In this document: piece by piece, positions 16,775 to 24,456 of the stretch
Position numbering within the stretch: the stretch's first letter is position 1
How the letters are laid out: each line of letters begins with the position of its first letter
From: Syntrophomonas palmitatica JCM 14374
GTDB lineage: Bacteria > Bacillota > Syntrophomonadia > Syntrophomonadales > Syntrophomonadaceae
Assembly: GCF_001311885.1 (NCBI RefSeq)
Contig: NZ_BBCE01000002.1
Span: 1 to 64,000 of the forward strand
Direction: 5' to 3'
DNA length: 64,000 nucleotides
Made by a program: the position numbers and the translations under genes
Notes under the pieces: model-generated
Seen by the model: the letters and a program-made list of their open reading frames with translations, nothing else
Databases searched by the model: none
Told to the model about the DNA's origin: nothing

Positions 16775-17957
16775 ATGAAGTTAAAAGAAAAGGGGCCGGT
16801 TTCCGTGAGTCGGCTCCAGAAATTCGAGAGATGTCCCTGGTCGTATTACCTTCAATATGACCTGGGCAAACCGGAACCTCTGGGGAATTTGCCGAATTCG
16901 GCAAGCTGGTACATACAATAATATCCGAAGCAATTTATCGGAATTGTGCCGGCAGCACCAATGAAGCATTTGACGTTCTGGCTATTGATATAGCCGCAGG
17001 AGAACTTGAATTTATCCCAGAAGGCAAAGATAAAAACCCGGGCAAAGAAACCGCCGAACTCTGGCAGAAGTTTTCTGACCGGTATGACGAAATCAAAGGG
17101 ATGACCTTAAAGGCTCTAAATTTATGGAGAAGCCTGCCCCCTAAGAAAGCGGTTTTAGAAAAACATTTTCAAAAACCGCTGCCTGCGGGGTGGAACTCCA
17201 GGGCTACATCGACCTCATGTGCGGGGTCAATATGTGGGATTGGAAAGCAGGGCATAATATTAAGTCCTATATGCAATCTCCGCAGTTAGCTCTATACACA
17301 TGGGGCGTAGCCAAACAAGACCCGGATAAAGCCCAAAGAGCCTATGTCTTTTTGGCATTGGATGATCCGATCTTTGTAGATCGTTATCCTATTGCTAAGG
17401 CAGTTGAATGGGCAAATGATCTTTGTTTACAAATTGAATTTGCTTATGAAATTGCAGAGGATGAAGGCCCAGAAGCAGCTTTTCCGAAGAATCCAGGCGC
17501 GGCTTGTCGGTTGTGTGGTTTCAAAGACATTTGTTCTGAAGAAACCAAAGCCGAAAATGGTATTGTTATTCCTGAGTCGGTAGTTACCCAGGAAGAAGCC
17601 GCTAAGCTGGCTGAAACCATTCTCAATTTAGAAAATATACTCAAACAGGCACAGGAAAAACTTACAGATTACTGCAAAACTAACGGCGCCTTTGAGTTGA
17701 ACGGGGAATGGTTTGGGATTTATCCCGGGTCAGTTCGTAAAGAATGGGATACCCAGAAACTTTACGAACTGGTTGCTCAATTCCCTCTTGAGGATATTAT
17801 TCCGATATTATCTATTAACTCAAGGGGAATTGATAAATTTCTAAAAAAATATCCGGCACTTAAAGGCGATGTAGAAAAACTGGTGACCGAAAAACCGGGA
17901 AATCCGAGTTTTAAGCACCAGAAGACACCGCCCAAAGAACCGGGCAAAGTAGCTTGA
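16775..17957 (+). CDS. RecB-like PD-(D/E)XK nuclease with Fe-S cysteines (two frameshifts)
   Basis: The start (VSVSRLQKFERCPWSYYLQY) is the typical opening of PDDEXK_1/Cas4-AddB-like nucleases. Frames break near 16,895 (after EPLGNLP) and near 17,192 (after LPAGW), each repaired by one added base. The catalytic core is GYIDLMCG...MWDWKAG. Three clustered cysteines (ACRLCGFKDIC) plus the N-terminal cysteine would hold a 4Fe-4S cluster. Total length is about 394 residues. As partner of the ERF annealing protein it would resect DNA ends. SD TAGGAGG precedes ATG 16775. Confidence 0.75.
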
Positions 17958-17974
17958 TTCCTTCACCCGCAGTT

Positions 17975-18005
17975 GGGTGGCCACAAAAACAAACCGTGGC
18001 CACCC
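17975..18005 (+). promoter_or_regulatory. perfect 10-bp hairpin in the antirepressor leader
   Basis: GGGTGGCCAC (17975-17984) pairs with GTGGCCACCC (17996-18005) around an 11-base A-rich loop. No T-run follows; the SD of the antirepressor gene is 15 bases downstream. A further GGCCAC copy at 18006-18011 could compete for pairing. Confidence 0.55.
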
Positions 18006-18034
18006 GGCCACGGATATTAAAGGAGGAATCATTA

Positions 18035-18874
18035 ATGGATAATAAAAAAATAACCAGACTGCAAGATGCTCATTGGTACAAAACTTTTAAGTTAGCTGAC
18101 ACCTGTTTTGATATGCATAAAAACGGCATGGCGTTTGAGGATGTTGCCCTGGTTATAAACAAAACGGCTGTCCGTGTAGAGCAATTATGCCGGATGGCAG
18201 AGTATTTCCCGGTAGAGATACGAATTCAAAACATCCCTATTGGGATTTACGAAGAAGCTGCATTATTCCCTGACCCGTTGGCTACGGTTCAGCGAGCCTG
18301 GGTCAATAAACTCACCCCCCAAGATCTTGCCAAGGAAATTGCACACTGGGCAAGAAGATTTGATGCGCTCGGTTACGGGGAACCCCCATGTTTGGTCCCC
18401 GCTAACATAGAGCGTAAACCGAAAAAAACCCCCATCGAAGAAGCCCTGGGGGTAGATGACGAAGGTATGACTACAGCCAGGAAGCTGTATGCGTTCCTTG
18501 ATCTAAACCCAACTCATTATTCCAGATGGGCAAAAGAAAATATCACAGATAATGTTTTTGCAGAAGAAAATGAGGACTATTGGGTTTTAGCCATGAATGG
18601 CGAAAAACCTAAAATTGGGCGTCCGTCAACAGATTACAAGCTCACCGCCCGCTTTGCAAAGAAGTTAGCAATGACTTCCCAATCTGAGAAAGGTGAAATG
18701 GCCCGCAACTATTTTGTAACAGTTGAAGAAAGGGCCAAGGCCATAGCCAATGGTCAAAAACCAACCGGCAGAATCCCTTCCGAGGAATTATTAAATATTG
18801 TTGACAAGTTTGGAGACAGACTTGATCAACATCAAGTCAACCGTATTATTCGGTTGGCGCTGCCTAAAGCTTAA
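18035..18874 (+). CDS. AntA/AntB-type phage antirepressor
   Basis: The C-terminal half contains the AntA/AntB domain: AFLDLNPTHYSRWAKENI, then DYWVLAMNGEKP and IGRPSTDYKLTARFAKKLAM, ending in GEMARNYFVTVEERAK. The N-terminal 110 residues are different and may read out an input or bind DNA. Such proteins inactivate prophage repressors and switch elements to active replication. ATG 18035 is well placed after AAAGGAGG and below a strong hairpin. The gene is monocistronic, ending in a terminator at 18882. This implies the element has, or had, a repressor-controlled life cycle. Confidence 0.85.
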   Translation: MDNKKITRLQDAHWYKTFKLADTCFDMHKNGMAFEDVALVINKTAVRVEQLCRMAEYFPVEIRIQNIPIGIYEEAALFPDPLATVQRAWVNKLTPQDLAKEIAHWARRFDALGYGEPPCLVPANIERKPKKTPIEEALGVDDEGMTTARKLYAFLDLNPTHYSRWAKENITDNVFAEENEDYWVLAMNGEKPKIGRPSTDYKLTARFAKKLAMTSQSEKGEMARNYFVTVEERAKAIANGQKPTGRIPSEELLNIVDKFGDRLDQHQVNRIIRLALPKA

Positions 18875-18881
18875 TTTAAAA

Positions 18882-18906
18882 AAGGCTCGGTTTATAACCG
18901 GGCCTT
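18882..18906 (+). terminator. intrinsic terminator
   Basis: AAGGCTCGGTT pairs with AACCGGGCCTT (one G-U), followed by AATTCTT. Confidence 0.65.
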
Positions 18907-18944
18907 AATTCTTAAAATCTTCGCATTGCGAAGGAGGTGAATTT

Positions 18945-19505
18945 ATGACAAATGAAAAAACAGTAAAGCCCAAAATAGAAGTTTTTCGTCTGGAAGACTT
19001 ATATTTGGAACCACAAAAACCCAAAATACAAATCTTCTGTTCAGAAGATTTGTCAACGGAAAAAACAGTAAAACCCAAAGTGGAAATCTTTCGGCTGGAC
19101 GATTTGACAACAGAGGAAAAAGCAAAACCCAAAGTGGAAATCTTCCGCTTGGAAGAATATTCAAAAACCTCATATTGGGATAAATTTAAAAATATCCTCC
19201 TGGATACAGGAGGATATATAAAAGGAACCTGGGCTGCACCTTTTTTAGCCTTGTTGATTTATGCAGGATTATTCCTGTTGGGGCTTGTAGCCGCTCTCTA
19301 CATCCTTGTATATTTATTCGAGGCTGTGGGAGTGATTATAGGCGGACTATTAAATCTTGCTTATAATCATCCACTGGCAGCGTTGCTGTTAGTGGGACTA
19401 ATTGGCGGGGCATATATATATTTTGCAGGAGCACAACCTACTCCACAACCTCAAACAAAATCTCGGGTTAATATTCTCGAAGACAAAACCGGCCTGTTTG
19501 ATTAG
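18945..19505 (+). CDS. membrane protein with four N-terminal KPK-type repeats
   Basis: Residues 5-75 contain four imperfect repeats of about 17-18 residues, each built on KPK(I/V)E(V/I)F followed by an acidic LE/DDL pattern. A linker then leads to two or three hydrophobic segments (AAPFLALLIYAGLFLLGLVA; ILVYLFEAVGVIIGGLL; AALLLVGLIGGAYIYF) and a short polar tail. So a repeat-bearing cytoplasmic arm is anchored in the membrane. The conserved repeat looks like a docking motif presented in several copies. ATG 18945 follows a GCGAAGGAGG SD that is itself in a hairpin. No family recognised. Confidence 0.7.
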   Translation: MTNEKTVKPKIEVFRLEDLYLEPQKPKIQIFCSEDLSTEKTVKPKVEIFRLDDLTTEEKAKPKVEIFRLEEYSKTSYWDKFKNILLDTGGYIKGTWAAPFLALLIYAGLFLLGLVAALYILVYLFEAVGVIIGGLLNLAYNHPLAALLLVGLIGGAYIYFAGAQPTPQPQTKSRVNILEDKTGLFD

Positions 19506-19544
19506 ATTAACAGGCTTTATATTAAAATAAAGGAGGATGATACT

Positions 19545-19712
19545 ATGAAACAATCCAAATATTATGAAAATATAGGAGATGCCCTAAAGGGCGATGATGC
19601 TGTACGAGCATACCGTGCAGCGCAAAACCATCTTGAAATAAAATCACCTACATTTTTATCTGATTTTAAGCGCATACAAACAAAACTGATAAATGCGCTT
19701 GAGTTAGAATAA
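19545..19712 (+). CDS. small hypothetical protein, 55 aa
   Basis: ATG 19545 has a strong SD (AAAGGAGG). The product starts MKQSKYYENIGDALKGDDA and appears as one helical hairpin. It follows the repeat-bearing membrane protein and may be co-transcribed with it. No family recognised. Confidence 0.55.
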   Translation: MKQSKYYENIGDALKGDDAVRAYRAAQNHLEIKSPTFLSDFKRIQTKLINALELE

Positions 19713-19844
19713 TCATCTAACTCTCCTATATGACAGAGAAGGAGGGAATATAAGTTAAACCCGCATAAGCGGTAGGTTTTCGCTCCCGTTTCCCTGCCTG
19801 GCTGTTAAGCCAAGGTTCTGACTCCTTGATTTCAAGGAGAGGGG

Positions 19845-20039
19845 GTGGGATTGGTGTTGAACCTAATCTTTGCGCTAGTTTCTATCTTATTCTGTTTAAT
19901 TCTTTTAATATTGGTCATTCGGGACAAATCCTCATACATAGAGGCAGTTTTGATCCATCTATTAAAAGTTTTCAGAATAGAGATAGTGTTGGCAGAAAAG
20001 AGAAGACCTCCGGGACAGAGCCGGAGGCACCAACACTAA
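19845..20039 (+). CDS. small membrane protein, about 60 aa
   Basis: GTG 19845 (or TTG 19857) follows AAGGAGAGGGGG. The N-terminus is one hydrophobic helix (LIFALVSILFCLILLILVI) and the tail is basic (EKRRPPGQSRRHQH). An overlapping hairpin, CTCCTTGA/TCAAGGAG, abuts the SD as elsewhere in the element. No family recognised. Confidence 0.45.
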   Translation: MGLVLNLIFALVSILFCLILLILVIRDKSSYIEAVLIHLLKVFRIEIVLAEKRRPPGQSRRHQH

Positions 20040-20060
20040 GTTCCTACTCAATAAACGGAG

Positions 20061-20096
20061 GGTCATGGTCAGGTAGCATCTGACCATGACCTTAAT
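20061..20096 (+). terminator. 12-bp perfect hairpin, likely terminator
   Basis: GGTCATGGTCAG pairs fully with CTGACCATGACC around a seven-base loop, then TTAATTTGATT. A second hairpin (CCTCCGG/CCGGAGG) lies about 50 bases upstream. Confidence 0.6.
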
Positions 20097-20180
20097 TTGA
20101 TTATAATCACCTGTTAAGAAATGTCAACCTTTACACGGCGTATGCCAGGAAAATATAATACCTCTCCTAGGGGAAGGGAC

Positions 20181-20214
20181 AAAAAAGCCGGGGCTGTTAT
20201 TCCCCGGCTTTTTT
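20181..20214. terminator. bidirectional terminator between convergent genes
   Basis: AAAAAAGCCGGGG / CCCCGGCTTTTTT, perfectly symmetric, separates the forward operons from the reverse-strand block. The reverse gene's stop codon (20197-20199) falls in its loop. Confidence 0.85.
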
Positions 20215-21662
20215 AATGCCTTTTTGTATATCCTCCAGACAGTCAGTATCATTCTGTCTGCGAAGGTAGCCGACGGATATATTTTTGCGCCTGGCCTCCG
20301 CTATGATCGGATAATATGTAGCGTGGTTGAGATAGCCGGTATAAAAAAGACTATGTCAGCAGCTGATACAATTCCTAAATCATAGCCTTTGTCCGGGTGG
20401 ATAAATCGCCAGGTATCGGGCAGTATTTCCCGCATTTTTGTTTGCCAGCGTTCGTGGCCGCCGACAATAACGCCTTTGTACTGAGATAAGTCAACCGGCT
20501 CTAACACTGGTTCCGGTTCGGCCTGCTCAAAGCATAGCCGCCGCAGTTCGTTGACTTCGGCCTGCACTTTTGCCAGTTGCCGTTTTAGTTCTTCGTTTTC
20601 TGTTACTACCGCCTTTATTTGTGCTTGATATTCACTTGCCGCCCGGCCATATTCGGCCTTAACCTGCTTTTGCAAGGATTCAATCTCTTTATTTTTTTGA
20701 GTAATTACCCACTCCTGCCGCTTTACTTCTAGCCTGGCATCTTTGGTCTCCTGCTGAACGGTATCAAGGTCAAGGTACATAGTCTCTTTATTGTTGGCAA
20801 AATACTGCTCTTTAAGCCGCTTGTAGGCTCTGAGCAGGGATTTGATTATATGCCCGGCAGCAAGAAACTTTACGGATTCGGATTTACTGAGATTGCCGCT
20901 TGTCACGTGATAGGCGGCTAAAATCTCCTCAATGTCACGTTCCGACAGGGTTTCATCCTCAATAATGCTGGCTGATAATTTCTCAGTGTCAAGCAAAAAA
21001 CTAAGCCCCTCGGTGTATTGGCTTATATCCTGAGATACTGCCGGATCAGTATATGATATCCAGTAGCGGTTGATACCGTACTCGGTATATATGCGTTCTT
21101 TGAGCGCACGGATTTTGACTTTGGTGTCCGCGGGCAGGGTAGAATAGGTAAATCGGTATGTGCCTTGCGTCCACTGTAACTGCATATGATAATTATTTAT
21201 TACGATATCATGGGCAGGATCAGTGGTATCAATGTCCTTGCCTAACAAGCGGGCCAGCAGTAAGGATATAGTCGCATAGGCATTAACCTGGTCGTTGGTG
21301 TATTTATTCAGGCTTGTATCGTTAACTGGCAATACCTTGCATAATACACTCGACAGATTAACAATATCGCCCTGGGCTTTAATCGTGTTATAAAGCGTTT
21401 TCCAGCCTTTGCGGACAATTTGCAATAGCTTATCAGGGTCGCCCTCCATGATAAGCGGCAGGGCGCGCTTCATAATGATCTCCTTTTCAATACTCTGAGA
21501 AGTTAAAATCTCATGGTTATACCAGGGGCTTGTTTTGGCGGCCTGGTAGTATTCGAGTTTGTCCCGCTCATACAGTTTGTTTACCAAAGGGTAAACCCCT
21601 TTGTTGGAGGCAAATGCCTCGCAAACAAAGGGGATAAGGTCGATTTGTACGGTGTCGGTCAT
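20197..21662 (-). CDS. coiled-coil protein with C-terminal DUF2325-like domain (one frameshift)
   Basis: About 490 residues: an N-terminal helical region of unknown type, a long coiled coil near residues 300-385 (TKDARLEVKRQEWVITQKNK and following), then a compact domain opening KGVIVGGHERWQTKMREILP and AADIVFFIPAIS, typical of DUF2325. The frame breaks near 20,322 in an A-run; one added base restores the expected end, HATYYPIIAEARRKNISVGY and a stop at 20197. DUF2325 domains often occur beside coiled coils in phage and plasmid proteins of unknown role. It is the last gene of the reverse block. Confidence 0.65.
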
Positions 21663-21678
21663 ATTGTTGTCCTCCAGA

Positions 21679-22128
21679 TTAGGTGTATAAGTGCAGGGCG
21701 CTTTGGCCTAGTGCCTTTGATATTATTGCTAGGGCTTCTTCGGGAGTGGCATCAGCCGTTGCCCACCACCCATAAGGACGGCCAATCCAGCCTTCCATTG
21801 CTGCGCGATATGAGATTGCGCAGTTGTCGGATATATAGAGACTTGCAGCCGGTATCTCATACCCGTGCGGACCACTATATCTGGTAGTCTGCTTCACTAT
21901 TTGACGCAGATCTTCCAAAGTATTCACACGCTGGTTTTTGTAAAACCCGTAATTCCAAAAGGTACGAATCAAAGGGTTTGCGGGAGCGATCATAACGGTA
22001 GCTTCGGGAGCTCCGCCCCAACAATGTATTCTAATTTTATCCCCCGCTTGTGCCGGGAAACGTGAAACACAATTCCCTTTCCAAAATATACATACCTCTC
22101 CGTCTTGGTATGTGTATTTTGTGCTCAT
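21679..22128 (-). CDS. hypothetical protein, 149 aa
   Basis: The product begins MSTKYTYQDGEVCIFWKGNC and contains three conserved-looking aromatic segments, including WIGRPYGWWATADATPEEAL. It is compact and predicted mixed alpha/beta; no membrane segment. It ends 17 bases before the DUF2325-like gene, so the two are co-transcribed, and a tiny upstream ORF ends four bases before its start. No family recognised. Confidence 0.55.
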   Translation of the reverse strand: MSTKYTYQDGEVCIFWKGNCVSRFPAQAGDKIRIHCWGGAPEATVMIAPANPLIRTFWNYGFYKNQRVNTLEDLRQIVKQTTRYSGPHGYEIPAASLYISDNCAISYRAAMEGWIGRPYGWWATADATPEEALAIISKALGQSALHLYT

Positions 22129-22132
22129 GCTG

Positions 22133-22189
22133 TTACCTACGTTCGGGTTCGGGAACAGTGTCTTTTAATGAAATAACATGAATAGCCAT
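22133..22189 (-). CDS. possible 18-aa leader peptide
   Basis: ATG at 22189 (reverse) with SD AAGGAGG, product MAIHVISLKDTVPEPERR, stop four bases before the next start. The signals and spacing suit a coupled leader or a small protein, but evidence is thin. Confidence 0.3.
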   Translation of the reverse strand: MAIHVISLKDTVPEPERR

Positions 22190-22258
22190 TTCTCATACCT
22201 CCTTATAATTCTAATCTTTGTTATTGCGGGTTTCGGTGCAATCTCCTAATATAAATTT

Positions 22259-22813
22259 TTAGTTCTCCCTCTTTTTTATAAACTTTTTCGCTTCTTTAGC
22301 AGGAATTACCCATTCCTGCTGACTATTACGTTTTTGGTTTGCACTGCCTGCCTTGATTTCACCGGTTTGGCAAAGCTGTCTGATTCGCTGCGAGGTCATG
22401 CCAGCCAGCATCGCCAGTTGTTCCGCATTGAGATTCTCCCCGGCTTCCAGGGCCTGCCGCGCCCATGCCAGGCGGCACATAAAGCCCAAGGGTTCCTTCC
22501 ACCAGGAGTTAGGCACCTGGTAGGAGTGCGCTCCTATTGGGCACCACAAAAGCTCACACAGGGCTTGTATAGTGTCCTGCAAGTGGCAGGGTGCGGGATA
22601 ATCGCCCTTGGCATAGTCCCATACTTCTTTCAGGTCTGCGGCCAGCGGAAACGGCTGCTGGTTACTGCCGTCCAGGTTGCTGGTGCGAGCCAGCTCGATT
22701 CGACTGTCTGGCCCAAAGGCATTTTGTAGTCTAATCGCCCAAAATTGGGCATCACCTGCGAGACGTTCTATTTCGCGGGCGAAAAGAGTATCGGTTAAGT
22801 CGGTGATTTTCAT
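22259..22813 (-). CDS. HTH protein, excisionase-like C-terminus
   Basis: From ATG at 22813 the product has 184 residues. The C-terminal third has a helix-turn-helix of the excisionase/MerR-like kind (LAMLAGMTSQRIRQLCQTGE, then a wing and QEWVIPAKEAKKFIKK). The N-terminal two thirds are unknown and tryptophan-rich. A better start than the upstream frame is indicated by SD GGAGGCACGC. An excisionase role for the serine-recombinase element is possible but unproven. Confidence 0.55.
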   Translation of the reverse strand: MKITDLTDTLFAREIERLAGDAQFWAIRLQNAFGPDSRIELARTSNLDGSNQQPFPLAADLKEVWDYAKGDYPAPCHLQDTIQALCELLWCPIGAHSYQVPNSWWKEPLGFMCRLAWARQALEAGENLNAEQLAMLAGMTSQRIRQLCQTGEIKAGSANQKRNSQQEWVIPAKEAKKFIKKREN

Positions 22814-22863
22814 TGCGTGCCTCCTTGTTGTAAGCATCCATGATTTTATCTATTGTATAGGTT

Positions 22864-23355
22864 TTAACTATCTTTGTTTTTTTGCTGATACTTACGTCTT
22901 TTAGACTCCAATCTGCACTCATCAGAGCAATGCTTTTGCCGGATGCGCGGATTTGATATTGTTAAGCCGCAAATTTCGCAATTTACAGGAGGGTTGTTTC
23001 TTTTTTGCATTACGTGTGATGTAACCGCAACTGGCCAATGTACTGCTGTGCTTAATATATGCTCGATAAGTTGGTTGAGCGTAATCCCTTCATTTTCTGC
23101 AATTACTGTAAGTTTGTTGATGAGAGACTCGGGTAATCGCAATCGCATAACTTCACGTTTGCAAATTGGGCACCATCCACCATTTTTGATAGTGAGTGGG
23201 GTTGCATCCCACTCATGCCCCCTCGCACATACCCATTTTAGTGGAGTGCGAATATTTATAAAGGTATCGGAGAGGCATCTACCTCCTTTTTTTTCCGCTA
23301 ATAATTCAAGAGCGGATAAATATTCGTCTCGTTTTTCTTTGGAAAATTTAGGCAT
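22864..23355 (-). CDS. protein with two zinc-finger modules and an RHH-like middle
   Basis: From ATG at 23355 (SD GGGAGGGATG). Residues about 20-70 match the common treble-clef repeat type (GGRCLSDTFINIRTPLKWVC, then GHEWDATPLTIKNGGWCPIC). The middle (RLPESLINKLTVIAENEGIT, LNQLIEHIL) looks like a ribbon-helix-helix module, and the C-terminus has a second cysteine cluster (CEICGLT...KHCSDEC). Modules like these accompany endonuclease or DNA-recognition functions in phages. The exact role is unknown. Confidence 0.6.
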   Translation of the reverse strand: MPKFSKEKRDEYLSALELLAEKKGGRCLSDTFINIRTPLKWVCARGHEWDATPLTIKNGGWCPICKREVMRLRLPESLINKLTVIAENEGITLNQLIEHILSTAVHWPVAVTSHVMQKRNNPPVNCEICGLTISNPRIRQKHCSDECRLESKRRKYQQKNKDS

Positions 23356-23395
23356 CCATAACATCCCTCCCATGTTTATATTTGTTGCACTTGTG

Positions 23396-23490
23396 CCTGG
23401 TCCTGAGACAGTCAGGAGCAGGTGGCGTGCTGGAGGCAGTACCCTCCATGCTGCCCGCTGCTGAGAGTGGGCAGGTGCAGGGCACTAGGC
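23396..23490. promoter_or_regulatory. cluster of three G+C-rich hairpins
   Basis: CCTG(G)TCCTGA/TCAGGA(G)CAGG, TGGAGG/CCTCCA and CTGCCC/GGGCAG follow one another between two reverse-strand genes. It could be a terminator/attenuator or a small structured RNA. Confidence 0.35.
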
Positions 23491-24063
23491 AATTAAAGCA
23501 AACCCTACATAGGCAGTTGTTGCAGCATCACCTATATTTAGATAACGCCCTGCCCATTCCTTGGCGGTTACTGGTTCCAGATTTGCATCAACCTCGGTAT
23601 CTTTGGCGGCTAAAATGCAGGTATATTCGTTGCTAAACCCGCGCTCAGGGTTAATATACAGATCATAACCGGATTCACTGAGCCATTTAACCAGGGCTTT
23701 ATATTGCCTCTCGCGGTGTTCTTCGTTTATGGCCTCGTTGGATAATCTGAGCTCATCCAATATTTCAGGGTTTAAATCCTGCAAAATATCGAACAAGTCC
23801 CAATCATCAGGGTAAACAGTATCATCATAGTCACATAGCTCGATTAATTGTTCTTGCGCTTCGCCCTGGATTTCCTGGGCTACCGCTTCATCATTGATAT
23901 AAAGCACGTTACCAATCCAGCACTCATCAGACTGAGTAGTTTCGATTAGTCGGCTGTCTTCAATTCGCCAATCGAATTGACAGTAACATTCGCTCTCTAA
24001 GTTAATTTCCCATTTCCCGGCCCGGATAAAGTCAATCAGATCATTGATGCTCATTTTAATCAT
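23485..24063 (-). CDS. hypothetical acidic protein, about 192 aa
   Basis: From ATG at 24063 (SD GGGAGGATATAAA), starting MIKMSINDLIDFIRAGKWEI. The protein is strongly acidic (for example DYDDTVYPDDWDLFDILQDL), a property common to DNA-mimic or inhibitor proteins of mobile elements, although this alone proves nothing. It is the first gene of the reverse block. A coding frame continues upstream without a start signal, which I leave out. Confidence 0.5.
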   Translation of the reverse strand: MIKMSINDLIDFIRAGKWEINLESECYCQFDWRIEDSRLIETTQSDECWIGNVLYINDEAVAQEIQGEAQEQLIELCDYDDTVYPDDWDLFDILQDLNPEILDELRLSNEAINEEHRERQYKALVKWLSESGYDLYINPERGFSNEYTCILAAKDTEVDANLEPVTAKEWAGRYLNIGDAATTAYVGFALIA

Positions 24064-24382
24064 TTTATATCCTCCCTTCCGCCCCTGATACGTCCAGGTT
24101 GGCGGTTGATTTTTGTCTTCGCCCCGCCCCCTGTTGTTCGCCGGTGTCTGTCGCGGAGCCGACCCGTCCGGCCTGCGAGTACATCGTAGCACGGATTTGC
24201 GCGAGTGTCAAGCAAAAGTAAAAAACCTTGAAACCCACACCAGTCCGGCGTTTGGGGTAGTTTTTGCGGCTGATTAACCAAAGGGCAGTAATAAAATATT
24301 ACAAAGAAAAAGGGATTGACCCATCTGAAATAACAGACAAAGAACTTATAAGATTTGAAATCTAATTAAAGCCTATCTTATA
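24064..24382. other. divergent intergenic region with one doubtful small ORF
   Basis: This holds the likely promoters of the reverse block (G+C-rich 24,070-24,190) and a 33-codon forward frame from TTG 24264 to 24365 (ending IDPSEITDKELIRFEI) that lacks a good SD. I see no other gene. Confidence 0.35.
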
Positions 24383-24407
24383 GCCCTCTCGTTGAGAGGG
24401 CTTTTTT
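24383..24407 (+). terminator. intrinsic terminator
   Basis: GCCCTCTC-GTT-GAGAGGGC stem with six T. The bases just before the ligA leader hairpin are identical over 34 bases to those at 8189-8222. Confidence 0.8.
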
Positions 24408-24456
24408 ATTGCAAAAAATTATAAAAATCCCGCATAGCCGGGGAAGGAGGACTGAA

